Of a stretch of DNA of 64,000 bases, positions 35,060-43,726 are shown one piece after another (position 1 is the first letter of the stretch; each line of letters starts with the position of its first letter). The position numbers were made by a program, and so were the translations under genes. The notes under the pieces were generated by a model. It ran no database searches. It was not told where the DNA came from and saw only the letters and a program-made list of their open reading frames with translations. Source of the stretch: Halomontanus rarus (GTDB lineage Archaea; Halobacteriota; Halobacteria; Halobacteriales; Natrialbaceae); NCBI RefSeq assembly GCF_017357405.1, contig NZ_CP071597.1, positions 1 through 64,000 on the forward strand, written 5' to 3'.

Positions 35060-36049
35060 CTATCGCGTCATCAAGGTCCACGCCGAGCGCGGAATCTCGT
35101 GCTCGAGCGGCTCGCCGTCTCGGTAGCGCTCGATATCGTCGATCACCGACTCTGTCAGCGGCGGTCGAATCTGCGAGCCGCCGACGTGGGGCGTGAGAAA
35201 CGCGTTCTCGAGGTCCCGGAGTTCGTGGTCGTCGGGCAAGGGCTCCTCGTGGAAGACGTCGAGGATCGCCGAGAACCGGCCCGATCGGAGTTCGTCCAGC
35301 AGCGCGTCCTCGACGACGAGTTCCGCTCGAGCGGTGTTGACGAAGAGAGCGCCGTCGGGGATCCGTGCTAGCTCCTCGGCGTCGAGCATCCCGATCGTCT
35401 CGGGTGTCCGCGCCGCGTGCAGCGAGACGATGTCCGAGGAGAGCGCCGTCTCGAGGTCCGCCCGCGTGACGAACGGGAAATCCTCGAGCGCGTCGTCGTC
35501 GATGTACGGGTCGTACACCCGCACCGCGACGTCGAACGACCGGAGGTGCTCGAGGAGGAAGCGACCGATCGTCCCCAGTCCGACGAGCCCGATCGTGGAG
35601 CCGTGGAGCGAACCGACGGCGTACGAGTCCGGGTCGGTTCGGCCGCGGTGCATCGCCGCGTCCAGCTCGTCGAGACGCCGCACGTGAGTCAGAATCGCGC
35701 CGAGGACGTGCTCGGCGACGTACTCCGCCATCACGTCGTTCGCGCTCACGACGGCGATCCCCGCGTCGTACACCGCTTCCGACGCGATGGTGGCGACGCT
35801 CCCGCCGGTGTGAGCCAGCAGTTCGAGGTCGTCCGCTCGTTCGACGATGGCCGCGTCGAGTTGCGGACACCCCCAGCCGGTGACGCAAACGTCGAACCCC
35901 CGAATCCGATCCCGTAACTCCGCCTGACTCCACTCCTCACCCGACTCGTTCCACGTCACGTCGGCGATCGACTCCAGGCGAGCTTTCGTCGACGGTGGGA
36001 AGAAGTCCTCGCGGAGCGCTCCGTCAGGCATCGCGACCAGTACGTTCAT
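35060..36049 (-). CDS. D-2-hydroxyacid dehydrogenase family protein
   Basis: This is a 329-aa NAD-binding protein from the ATG at 36049 (MNVLVAMPDGALRED). The Rossmann motif GLVGLGTIGRFLLEHL lies near residue 145, the catalytic Arg in NTARAEL, and the catalytic His in TPHVGGSQIR. It may act on a phosphoglycerate-like or other 2-hydroxy acid. A divergent thioesterase gene starts about 100 nt away, so the two share a regulatory region. Confidence 0.87.
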   Translation of the reverse strand: MNVLVAMPDGALREDFFPPSTKARLESIADVTWNESGEEWSQAELRDRIRGFDVCVTGWGCPQLDAAIVERADDLELLAHTGGSVATIASEAVYDAGIAVVSANDVMAEYVAEHVLGAILTHVRRLDELDAAMHRGRTDPDSYAVGSLHGSTIGLVGLGTIGRFLLEHLRSFDVAVRVYDPYIDDDALEDFPFVTRADLETALSSDIVSLHAARTPETIGMLDAEELARIPDGALFVNTARAELVVEDALLDELRSGRFSAILDVFHEEPLPDDHELRDLENAFLTPHVGGSQIRPPLTESVIDDIERYRDGEPLEHEIPRSAWTLMTR

Positions 36050-36152
36050 GCCTCGTTCGTTCTCGGTGATCGTGATAAACGCACTCATCCGTTCGCAGTC
36101 GGCACCTGCCGGAACCGCAGTCCACTTCTGTCGTTGCCGCCGTACGACAGGT

Positions 36153-36563
36153 ATGGACATAGACAACGCGTTTACTGTGGACGTACACGTCAGGTACAAC
36201 GACCTCGACACGTACAACCACGTCAACAACGCCGTCTACGCAACCTACCTCGAGGAGGCCCGCGTCGCCTACGTCGACGAGGTTCTCGAGATGGGCGTCG
36301 AGGACTTCTCCTTCGTCATCGCCAACCTCGAGCTTTCCTTCGAGCGACCGGTGGAAATGACCGACGAGCTCTCGGTCGCCGTCGAGACGACGGCGCTCGG
36401 CCGCTCGAGTGCGACGATGGCCTACGAACTCCGCGACGGCGGCGAACGGGTGGCGACCGGCGAGACGACGCTCGTCTTCGTCGATCCCGAGGAGAAACGA
36501 CCCGCCGAAATCCCGCCGTCGGTCCGCGAAGACATCGTCGCGTTCGAAGGGCTCGAGGAGTAG
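36153..36563 (+). CDS. Acyl-CoA thioesterase (4HBT hotdog family)
   Basis: This is a 136-aa single-hotdog protein. The signature VRYNDLDTYNHVNNAVYATYLEEAR holds the catalytic Asp and the helix-start His-Val-Asn of YbgC/4HBT thioesterases. It probably hydrolyses acyl-CoA; substrate length is unknown. The start at MDIDNAFTVDV is supported by homology-like positioning; the frame is open upstream. It is divergent from the dehydrogenase. Confidence 0.87.
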   Translation: MDIDNAFTVDVHVRYNDLDTYNHVNNAVYATYLEEARVAYVDEVLEMGVEDFSFVIANLELSFERPVEMTDELSVAVETTALGRSSATMAYELRDGGERVATGETTLVFVDPEEKRPAEIPPSVREDIVAFEGLEE

Positions 36564-36605
36564 GTCGTCGTCGCCGTGTCGGGAACCGACACCGAACACT
36601 GAACG

Positions 36606-37967
36606 TTAGCCGTCGGTCTCTGCCTCGATTGCAGCCTCGTGACCGTCACCGCCACCGACGCTCACCTCGAGATCGGCCTCCGAGCCCGTCACGGAGACCG
36701 TTTCGCGGAACGCGTCCGGACCGGTCGTGACGACGACCGTTCGATCGCTTCGCCGGTCGACGCTCGTCTCGTCGGCGCGTTCGTCGGTCCGTTCGGCCAG
36801 CGTGGTCTCGAAGGCGTCCTCGAACGCGTCCGCGTCCTCGGCAGTATCCCAGTGGAGTATCCAGACGAATCCCCAGTCACCGTCGCCAGCGTCTGCTCCG
36901 GCGTCTGCGTCGGCGTCGTCCGCGCGGTGGAAGCCGATCAGCCGATCGTTGCCCCAGCCGGCCGCCGCGTCGGCCGCAGTGTCGTGCTCGAGCTCCGTCT
37001 CGAGTGCGACCCGGACGAACAGTTCGCCGAGGCGGTCGTCGCGCGCGAGGGTCCACGCGTCGTCGTCGGTCGTCTCGACGGCGAGGGTCGTCGGCTGGGC
37101 CTCGTCGGCGTCGGGATCGAGCCCGTGGATGAGTTGCTCGGTCGTCGTCGGCGGGTTCTCGTAGAGGTCGCCGATCTCCGTCGGTTCCTCGAGCGTCGCG
37201 TCGGCGTACTGCACTCCGTAGTGGTACGGTGCCCGGAAGTACCGGTCGCCGTCCGGTGCCGACTCGTACTCCTCGGCGAGCCGTTCGGACTGCAACTCGA
37301 CGTCGTCGGCCTGGTACTCGTCGCTGTACTGATCTGCGATCCAGACGGCACCGCCCTCGACCAGCGCCAGGTCCACGTTCGCGTAGTCCGTCGACGTCGC
37401 GACGTCGGCCTCGAGTGTCGGCTGTGGCTGCCATCCCTCCGCGAACTGGATCGCGTGGAAGAACTCGTGGACGACCACCTGCTCTACGTCCACCCGATCG
37501 GCCTCGTTCGGATCGACGGCGACGTGTCCGATCGTCGCGACGCCCCGCGCGCTCTCGGTATCGACCTCGGTCTCGGTCATGTTCAGCGCGGCGTGAAACG
37601 GATCCTGCCGCCGCTCGTAGGTTCCCTCGAGCAGTTCGTCCATGTCCCCGACCTGAACCGTCGGCATCTCGGCCTCGCTCTCGACGAGTCCGGCGGTCCG
37701 GTCGAACGTCTCGTTCAGATCGACCGGCAGTACCTCGTCTGCTTCGGCCGTCGTCTCGGCTTCGACCGCGAGGTCGTCACTGTCGTTGCTGTCGTCGCTG
37801 TCGGTGCTCGTATTTCGATCCTCGCCGACATCCTCGACGGCGTTCGCCCCCTCGTTCGTCGGACCCTCGACACCGGCCGACGCGGAGTCGGCGACAGGCG
37901 CAGTACACCCCGAACACGCGAGGAGAACGGCGAGCAACAGTGCTCCCAGAACGTGTCGACCTCCCAT
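36606..37967 (-). CDS. Hvo_1808-like surface lipoprotein with gluzincin-type zinc site
   Basis: This is a 453-aa protein. The N-terminus MGGRHVLGALLLAVLLACSGC is a lipoprotein signal. A disordered acidic linker follows to about residue 85. The central domain has VVHEFFHAIQFAEGW with HEFFH at 167-171 and VEGGAVWIAD with Glu204, the HExxH plus downstream Glu arrangement of gluzincin metallopeptidases. A C-terminal domain of about 120 residues follows. I infer an extracellular zinc protease anchored to the membrane; the family is otherwise listed only as a surface protein. Confidence 0.75.
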   Translation of the reverse strand: MGGRHVLGALLLAVLLACSGCTAPVADSASAGVEGPTNEGANAVEDVGEDRNTSTDSDDSNDSDDLAVEAETTAEADEVLPVDLNETFDRTAGLVESEAEMPTVQVGDMDELLEGTYERRQDPFHAALNMTETEVDTESARGVATIGHVAVDPNEADRVDVEQVVVHEFFHAIQFAEGWQPQPTLEADVATSTDYANVDLALVEGGAVWIADQYSDEYQADDVELQSERLAEEYESAPDGDRYFRAPYHYGVQYADATLEEPTEIGDLYENPPTTTEQLIHGLDPDADEAQPTTLAVETTDDDAWTLARDDRLGELFVRVALETELEHDTAADAAAGWGNDRLIGFHRADDADADAGADAGDGDWGFVWILHWDTAEDADAFEDAFETTLAERTDERADETSVDRRSDRTVVVTTGPDAFRETVSVTGSEADLEVSVGGGDGHEAAIEAETDG

Positions 37968-38006
37968 ACCGAGCGTTCTACGACAACCTGTTAAAACCTT
38001 GTCGTC

Positions 38007-38726
38007 TCAGCGGATCCGACCGCCGGTGAGTCGAACGACGCCGAAGGCGTGGGTCTCGTGTGCGATCGCCGCCGACCGGTCACGCAACCGGTCGTGTGCG
38101 GCATCGATCCGCTCGTCGAGCAGCTCGTGGGGACTGGTCTCGTACCGAAGCTTCGTCGTCGGGGGCGTCGAGAGTACGACGACCGCCCGGAACACGGCGT
38201 TGACCGGCGGCCCGTACCACTCCCGGCTCCGGGCGGCGTTGACAAGGACGACGTGGCCGTCCGATCCGACGAGGTCGCACCAGTCGTCGACCGCACCCGC
38301 GGGGTCGGCGAGCATCCCCGCGACGAACGTCGCGAGGACCGCATCCGCATCGGCCACCGGCGGCGCCGTCGCGTCACCGCGGACGACGTGAACGTTGTCG
38401 TACTCGACGGTGAGCTCGCGGGCGCGCTCGAGGACCGGCCGAGTGAAGTCGACACCGATTACGGTCCCCTCGGGGCCGACCTGTTCACGGAGATAGGGGA
38501 GGTTAGCACCCGTCCCACAGCCCATTTCGACGACCGTGTCACCGGACTCGAGGCGACACGCTGCAGCCGCTCGAGCCCGGAGTGCGGTGATTCCGGGCGT
38601 CTTGCGCGCGAGGAGATCGTAGAGGCGGGCCCACCGCCCGTAGAAGGCCTGTGCGTCCTCCTCTCCTGTGTCTGTCCCCGTCTCTGTCCCTGCGCCTGTG
38701 GTCTCGTCGGTTCCGTCAGCGGTCAT
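38007..38726 (-). CDS. Class I SAM-dependent methyltransferase
   Basis: This is a 239-aa protein. Motif I VVEMGCGTGANLPYLREQVG (about 62-81) and the following VIGVDFTRPVLERAREL are the SAM-binding elements. A Thr/Gly/Glu-rich head (TGAGTETGTDTGEED) is encoded by a hexamer-type repeat. The substrate is unknown; membership in the UbiE/MenG-like group is possible. It lies 6 nt after thiR on the same strand and is probably cotranscribed. Confidence 0.88.
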   Translation of the reverse strand: MTADGTDETTGAGTETGTDTGEEDAQAFYGRWARLYDLLARKTPGITALRARAAAACRLESGDTVVEMGCGTGANLPYLREQVGPEGTVIGVDFTRPVLERARELTVEYDNVHVVRGDATAPPVADADAVLATFVAGMLADPAGAVDDWCDLVGSDGHVVLVNAARSREWYGPPVNAVFRAVVVLSTPPTTKLRYETSPHELLDERIDAAHDRLRDRSAAIAHETHAFGVVRLTGGRIR

Positions 38727-38732
38727 GAGAAA

Positions 38733-39632
38733 TTAGAGCAGTGACCGCACCGTATCCGCGACCGATTCCGGATCCGGCCCGAGCACGTACGTGATCGGTT
38801 CGATCCCCTCGGCACCCGTCTGGTAGAGCACCGTGGCGTCGGGTTCGTCTTCGATCGCCGCGCCGACGCTGGCGTCGAGGTCGTCCGATTCGTCGAACTC
38901 CGCCGTGACGTGTCCGCGTTCGGTGAGCTCCGCGAGCAGTTTCGGATCGTACCGAACGTTGACCGCCGCGGCGGCGTCGCTGCCGTGGCGTCGCGCCGCG
39001 AGCAGAACCGAGGCGACGTGACCCGAGACCCCGAACTCCGGATCGCCGGGAACCGTCGCCCTCCCCTTCACGTCGAAGATTCGCCCCGGAACGCCGGCGA
39101 CGTCGTCGACGTCTTCGGCGTCGGGAATACAGGCGACCAGGTTCGAGCCGACCGCCGGAATCAATCCGGCGAAGCCGCTCGCGTTCTCGAGAATTCGAAG
39201 TCCGCGCCGGAGCGAGGAGAGCACCCGCTCGCTGGTTCGCAGGTCGTTCTCGGGATCGTGGATCCGAAAGCTCGCACCGTGGTCGGCCAGCGCCGGCACA
39301 GCGTCCTCGTGCAACTGAGCGAGTAGATCGCCACCGGCCTCGAGTTCCCGGATCAGCACTTCGGCTTCGACGAGCGCCTGCACCGACGTGATGTCGCCGG
39401 CCGCGAGTCCCTCGCCGAGCCGGTCGACCAGCCCCTGGACGCGTTCGTCGGCTGCGATCGCTTCGTTGATGGTGACGTCGCCGTGAGCGTACTTCGAGAC
39501 GGCGCTCTGGCTGATGCCGAGCATCTCGGCGACCTCGCTCTGGGTGAGTCCCCGTTCCCGAAGTTCGCCCGCGAGTTGCGAGCGGATCGTGGGCAGGAAC
39601 TCCTCGACGACGATCTCTTCGACGAATTTCAT
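38733..39632 (-). CDS. thiR: ThiR-type transcriptional regulator (HTH plus ThiN domain)
   Basis: This is a 299-aa protein. An N-terminal XRE-like helix-turn-helix (LTQSEVAEMLGISQSAVSKYAHG, about 29-51) is joined to a C-terminal ThiN domain of about 170 residues (FGVSGHVASVLLAARRHGSDAAAAVNVRYD). In archaea such HTH-ThiN proteins sense thiamine phosphates and repress thiamine genes. thi4 at 30635 is the obvious nearby target. A 10-nt palindrome GTAGCGCTAC lies about 6 nt before the start codon and may be an autoregulatory operator. Confidence 0.87.
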   Translation of the reverse strand: MKFVEEIVVEEFLPTIRSQLAGELRERGLTQSEVAEMLGISQSAVSKYAHGDVTINEAIAADERVQGLVDRLGEGLAAGDITSVQALVEAEVLIRELEAGGDLLAQLHEDAVPALADHGASFRIHDPENDLRTSERVLSSLRRGLRILENASGFAGLIPAVGSNLVACIPDAEDVDDVAGVPGRIFDVKGRATVPGDPEFGVSGHVASVLLAARRHGSDAAAAVNVRYDPKLLAELTERGHVTAEFDESDDLDASVGAAIEDEPDATVLYQTGAEGIEPITYVLGPDPESVADTVRSLL

Positions 39633-39637
39633 TCGTT

Positions 39638-39647
39638 GTAGCGCTAC
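39638..39647. promoter_or_regulatory. Palindrome next to the thiR start
   Basis: A perfect palindrome GTAGCGCTAC lies 6-15 nt upstream of the thiR start codon. A role as ThiR operator is conjecture; I did not find the same sequence before thi4. Confidence 0.25.
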
Positions 39648-39874
39648 GAGCGCGCGCAGGAAAACTCTGCGGTCCTCCCGTCAGGTTCGCCGTCGGTCGC
39701 CGATAGCGGTCTCGAGCGGTTTCTCGACGACGACCGGACACACTGGAGCGAGCGATCGACGACGAACGCGAGCCGTGACCCGAAACCGCTCTTCGAAACG
39801 AACAGTCAACTCGGGTACAAAAATCCAGTTCAGGGAACACTCTTGGGTGACTCGCCCCTTCTCGGAAATGCATC

Positions 39875-40474
39875 ATGAGCTACGAACTCGACCCGCTTCC
39901 GTACGAGTACGACGCACTGGAACCGCACCTCTCCGAGCAGGTGCTCACCTGGCACCACGACACCCACCATCAGGGCTACGTCAACGGCTGGAACAGCGCC
40001 GAGGAGACCCTCTCCGAGAACCGCGAGGCGGGCGACTTCTCTTCGTCCGCGGGCGCGCTCCGCAACGTCACCCACAACGGCTCCGGACACGTCCTCCACG
40101 ACCTGTTCTGGCAGAACATGTCACCCGAGGGCGGCGACGAGCCGTCAGGCGCTCTCGCCGACCGCATCGAGGCGGACTTCGGCTCCTACGACGCCTGGCG
40201 CGGCGAGTTCGAGGCCGCCGCGAGCGCGGCCGGCGGCTGGGCGCTGCTGGTCTACGACTCGTTCTCGAACCAGCTCCGCAACGTCGTCGTCGACAAGCAC
40301 GATCAGGGCGCACTCTGGGGTTCGCATCCCATCCTCGCCCTAGACGTCTGGGAACACTCCTACTACCACGACTACGGCCCGGCTCGCGGCGAGTTCGTCG
40401 AGAACTTCTTCGCGGTCGTCGACTGGGAGGAACCGGCCGCACGCTACGAAGCGGCCGTCGAGCTGTTCGAGTGA
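39875..40474 (+). CDS. sod: Superoxide dismutase (Mn/Fe)
   Basis: This is a 199-aa enzyme that converts superoxide to oxygen and peroxide in the cytoplasm. Metal ligands are visible in WHHDTHHQGYVNGWN (first His), NGSGHVLHDLFWQNM (second His) and DVWEHSYYHDYGP (Asp and His). Haloarchaeal enzymes usually use Mn. It has its own upstream region; ThiR and its partner lie on the opposite strand. Confidence 0.96.
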   Translation: MSYELDPLPYEYDALEPHLSEQVLTWHHDTHHQGYVNGWNSAEETLSENREAGDFSSSAGALRNVTHNGSGHVLHDLFWQNMSPEGGDEPSGALADRIEADFGSYDAWRGEFEAAASAAGGWALLVYDSFSNQLRNVVVDKHDQGALWGSHPILALDVWEHSYYHDYGPARGEFVENFFAVVDWEEPAARYEAAVELFE

Positions 40475-40663
40475 ACTGACTCGAGATCGTCCGCGTCGGA
40501 ACCGGTCCGATCCGGTTCGCGGGCATCTTCCGTGGGCTCCGCTGCGCTTTTCGTTTGAATTCTCTGTCTCGTCTCCGCTCGAGTGAGTCGAATCGTTCGA
40601 GTCCCGGACGATAACAGAAATATCGTAGTACTCGAAAACCGATCGAGACTCGAGACGGTCCCG

Positions 40664-41284
40664 CTATTCGCCGTCGTTTCGCCGGTCGCCGCCGCTTCGC
40701 TGGTCGCCGCCGAACTCGTGGTCGCCGCCGATACGCGAGGCCTGCGGGCCGGCCTGATCCTGATACTTCGACCCGCGGTCGCTCCCGTAGGGTCGCTCCG
40801 CCGGCGTCTTCAGCTCCGTGAAGGTGAGCTGGGAGACCCGCATTCCCGGCGTGAGCGCGACGGGAGCCGTCCCGAGGTTCGACAGCTCGAGGGTGATCTG
40901 GCCGCGGTAGCCCGGATCGCAGAGGCCGGCTGTGGCGTGAACTACCACGGCGAGGCGTCCCAAGGACGACCGCCCTTCGACGTGAGCGATCAGATCGTCC
41001 GGAATCTCGACCCGCTCGTGGGTCGTCCCGAGGACGAAGTCGCCCGGGTGGAGGATGAAGTCGTCGCCGTCGTCGACGACCGTCTCGGTGACGTACTCGT
41101 CGACTTCGTTCTCGGCGTTCGGGTGAATACACGGGATGTTCGTCCGCTGGAACTCGAGGAACTCCTCCCCGAGCCGGAGGTCGACGCTCGCCGGCTGGAT
41201 CTGCAGGTCGTAGTCGTCGATCGGGTCGACGACGAGGTCGCCGTTCTCGAGGCGCTCGAGGATGTCCGCGTCCGAGAGGATCAT
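40664..41284 (-). CDS. dcd: dCTP deaminase
   Basis: This is a 206-aa trimeric enzyme that turns dCTP into dUTP on the way to dTTP. The start [16 protein letters not shown] is typical. The active-site block [20 protein letters not shown] lies near residue 105, followed by [12 protein letters not shown]. The C-terminus ([21 protein letters not shown]) is a low-complexity tail. The open frame to 41440 overlaps the divergent pth2 and is not real. Confidence 0.94.
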   Translation of the reverse strand: MILSDADILERLENGDLVVDPIDDYDLQIQPASVDLRLGEEFLEFQRTNIPCIHPNAENEVDEYVTETVVDDGDDFILHPGDFVLGTTHERVEIPDDLIAHVEGRSSLGRLAVVVHATAGLCDPGYRGQITLELSNLGTAPVALTPGMRVSQLTFTELKTPAERPYGSDRGSKYQDQAGPQASRIGGDHEFGGDQRSGGDRRNDGE

Positions 41285-41336
41285 TACTCCGCCAGTCGAA
41301 GCCACCGCTCCAAAAACTTCCCGATACGGATCATCG

Positions 41337-41348
41337 CCCCTATAGGGG
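41337..41348 (+). promoter_or_regulatory. Palindromic promoter element of pth2
   Basis: CCCCTATAGGGG, a perfect 12-nt palindrome, lies about 21-32 nt before the ATG at 41369 and contains the TATA core. Confidence 0.45.
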
Positions 41349-41368
41349 TCCACCGCGTCCACTGACGC

Positions 41369-41707
41369 ATGAAACAGGCCATCGTCGCCCGCACCGACAT
41401 CGGCATGGGGAAGGGAAAACTCGCCGCACAGGTCGCCCACGCATCGCTCTCAGCCTACGAGAAGGCCGACGACCGAACGCGCTCGAAGTGGAAAGGCGGC
41501 GGACAGAAGAAGGTCGTCCTCAAGGCCTCGAGCGAACGCGACCTGTACGAACTCTCCGAGATCGCCGACCGCGAGGGGATCCCGAACGCGATCATCCGCG
41601 ACGCGGGTCACACGCAACTCGAGCCGGGGACGGTGACCGCACTCGCCGTCGGCCCCGACGAGGAGAGTCTCGTCGATCGAGTCACCGGGGATCTCTCGCT
41701 GTACTAG
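41369..41707 (+). CDS. pth2: Peptidyl-tRNA hydrolase, Pth2 type
   Basis: This is a 112-aa enzyme that rescues tRNA from drop-off peptidyl-tRNA. It has the Pth2 hallmark [25 protein letters not shown] and the C-terminal [19 protein letters not shown]. The length is usual for archaeal Pth2. It is divergent from dcd. Confidence 0.96.
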   Translation: MKQAIVARTDIGMGKGKLAAQVAHASLSAYEKADDRTRSKWKGGGQKKVVLKASSERDLYELSEIADREGIPNAIIRDAGHTQLEPGTVTALAVGPDEESLVDRVTGDLSLY

Positions 41708-41812
41708 CTCGACCGCTCGCTCGAGGGTGGAATCGGACCGCTCTCTTCTCCTGCGGCGACCACCGTGGCAATTCCTTTGGCGATGCCGATCGTCTTCCCA
41801 GCTATAGTCTGA

Positions 41813-41880
41813 ACGTCACTGCACACCTGATCGCACGACTGCTGTGCGATCAGTGTGTGAATCGTTTCGGTCGTTACTAT
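41813..41880 (+). repeat. Dispersed palindromic intergenic element, copy C (short form)
   Basis: CACACCTGATCGCAC and GTGCGATCAGTGTGTG form a near-perfect hairpin with loop GACTGCT; the inner hairpin of copies A and B is absent. The tail ends TTACTAT, directly before the ATG of the pseudogene at 41881. Confidence 0.75.
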
Positions 41881-42397
41881 ATGACAGACGCCGACGATCC
41901 GCACGGCGACCAGCCAGTCGAACACGCGGGACCTGCCCTCGAGGACGCGGCCGGGGCGATGGTCCTCGTCCACGGCCGGGGCGCTCTCGAAGCTCTCGGC
42001 GATCGAGGCCACGATCGAGCGCGCCGTCGAGGGCGGAGTTCCGTGCGAGAAGATCGTCCTCGTCGGCTTCTCGCAGGGAGCGTGTCTCGGCCTCGAGTAC
42101 GCCGCCCGCAACGCCGACCGGTACGGCGGCGTCGTCGCCCTCTCCGGCGGCGTGATCGGCGAGACGGTCGACCGGGGGCGCTACGACGGCTCGATGGCGG
42201 GGACGCCGGTCTTCCTCGGCTGCAGCGACCGCGACCCGCACATCGTGCTCGAGCGCGTTCGAGAGAGTGCGGCGGTCTTCGAGGCACTCGAGGCCGACGT
42301 CACCGAACGGATCTACGAGGGGATGGGACACACGATCAACGAGGACGAACGCGAGTTCCTGCGTAGGCTCGTGTCGTCGGTCGCGACTGCAGAGTGA
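41881..42397 (+). pseudogene. Carboxylesterase/phospholipase-family hydrolase, broken by internal deletion and frameshift
   Basis: The first part (frame 1) reads MTDADDPHGDQPVEHAG...MVLVHGRGA, the normal start of haloarchaeal phospholipase/carboxylesterase hydrolases. At about 41983 the frame shifts and a stretch of roughly 50 residues usual in the family is missing. The rest (frame 2 from about 41984) is intact: the nucleophile elbow GFSQGACLGLEYAARN, SDRDPHIVLE with the acid, and GMGHTINEDE with the histidine. All triad residues survive, but the reading frame does not. Copy C of the dispersed element lies at its 5' edge. Confidence 0.8.
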
Positions 42398-42800
42398 GAG
42401 CGAAAGTGTGTCTGAGCGGCCTCGTTGAAACCCTCAACAGCTGATAGGAATCGCATGCTGAATAGAGAGGCTGAGACGTGTTTAGACGCGGGAATTCGAG
42501 CGCTATAAGGTCTTCAGATCGGGAATAGGTACAGAAATCCGGAACTGGTGCTGACGGATAGGAACCGGTCTCGAGCACTTCGTCGCTTCACCCGTTCTAT
42601 CGGGGATGTAGAAACGCTTTCGCCTCGGTCCGTGATCAAAACTCTCAATGATGACGCCCAGATACGGATCGGAAATCGTCATAGAGCCACTCTCACGCGC
42701 GTCTAAACGAGGCCGAGAGGCTGTATGCAGCACAGTGTTCGTCTTTTATTCACATCGATTCGATTGATTGGCCGCACGAACGGGTCTGTGTAACAACCGA
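42398..42800. other. Intergenic region with the left end of an insertion-like segment
   Basis: No gene is supported. The segment 42424-42480 is related, inverted, to 43597-43658. GTTTAGACGCG (42480-42490) is repeated in inverted form as CGCGTCTAAAC near 42698-42708. Confidence 0.45.
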
Positions 42801-43658
42801 TCAACTGTCGTCGTGTATCGTACAGTCTTGACGAACCCCGAGATAGACTGGTTGCGGGTCGTACGCGCCACTTCGGATGTGATGAATCGCCTTCGCCGTC
42901 GAATAGTGGTTCCCGTCCACGACAATCGACGCTTCGTCGGGGTCGGGTTGAAAGAGTGTCAATCGCTCTTCGCGCGTCGTCGTTTCGAAGCGGTCAGCGA
43001 GCCGCTTGATATGTGCTACGTCGATATCTTCGAACGTGTCCGGTAATTCCGACTCGATGATACGCTTTGCAGCTCCTCGGATCGTGTTATCCGGCGAGAG
43101 TTTTCGCCACGAGCTGTCTGCTGGTCCGTCAATCACTCTGAGACGTAGAAATTCCGTCTCACTCAGCTCCGCTGCATACCACGTGAGATGATGTTGCCAA
43201 ATGAATGCGGCCTGAAACGGGCACTGACAAAGAAGTTCCCCAACGAGCTCCCACTCCGCTTCCTTCCGCTCAAAGTCAAAGTCTCGATAGAGTTTTTTAT
43301 TTTCACGCCGGAGCCAATTCCGGGCTACTTCAGCCAGCGGAACTCCTGTTTGTCCCATTTGGTAGAGATGGACATCGAGAGCCAAATCAGTGGCGCTGTA
43401 ACTTCAATCGTGTACCAGGGGGCTCTCTACTCTCGTCGTCTGGATTGAATCCGAACGAATCTCGGTTGACTCATCGACATTATTCTATGATACCATTATA
43501 GAAAGAATGATGAAGAGATAACTATTCGAGTCCGCTCGGTTCGTGAATCTCTCGAATCGACCCATTCGCGTATTTTAATCAGAACGCTAATTCGTTCAAG
43601 ATACAGGCTCTGTATTCAACACGACCACAAGAAACGATCACCGATTACGGGTTTCACC
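42424..43658. mobile_element. Possible small mobile element or remnant with inverted related ends
   Basis: The left end (GTTGAAACCC...CTGAT...TGCTGAATAGAGAGGCTG) and the complement of the right end (GGTGAAACCC...GTGAT...TGTTGAATACAGAGCCTG) share spaced blocks over about 60 nt. Between them is one unknown CDS and no recognisable transposase. The size (about 1.2 kb) fits a small insertion sequence. Low-complexity chance is possible. Confidence 0.4.
42801..43385 (-). CDS. Hypothetical protein with IVVDGNH motif
   Basis: This is a 194-aa protein not assigned to any family. It begins MALDVHLYQMGQTGVPLAEVARNW. A basic N-terminal part is followed by FQAAFIWQHHLTWYAAELSETEFLRLRV, and the C-terminus holds EASIVVDGNHYSTAKAIHHIRSG, a V-DGNH pattern also seen in ParB/sulfiredoxin-fold proteins. 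GC content and codon choice are lower than in neighbours, suggesting foreign origin. It is the only gene in the 42424-43658 segment. Confidence 0.6.
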   Translation of the reverse strand: MALDVHLYQMGQTGVPLAEVARNWLRRENKKLYRDFDFERKEAEWELVGELLCQCPFQAAFIWQHHLTWYAAELSETEFLRLRVIDGPADSSWRKLSPDNTIRGAAKRIIESELPDTFEDIDVAHIKRLADRFETTTREERLTLFQPDPDEASIVVDGNHYSTAKAIHHIRSGAYDPQPVYLGVRQDCTIHDDS

Positions 43659-43726
43659 AGAGCCATCCGAGCGAACGAATGGGTGTGAGTGTGAGAACGA
43701 ACTCGGCGCTCGAGTCGGCCGCAGGG
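43386..43726. other. AT-rich intergenic region
   Basis: This 341-nt stretch has no supported gene. It contains the likely promoter of the hypothetical gene to the left and the right inverted-related end (43597-43658). Confidence 0.45.

Noticed and set aside
42503..42733. A 76-aa minus-strand ORF in the insertion-like segment
   Set aside because: It has no family resemblance and spans the inverted GTTTAGACGCG sequences; probably chance.
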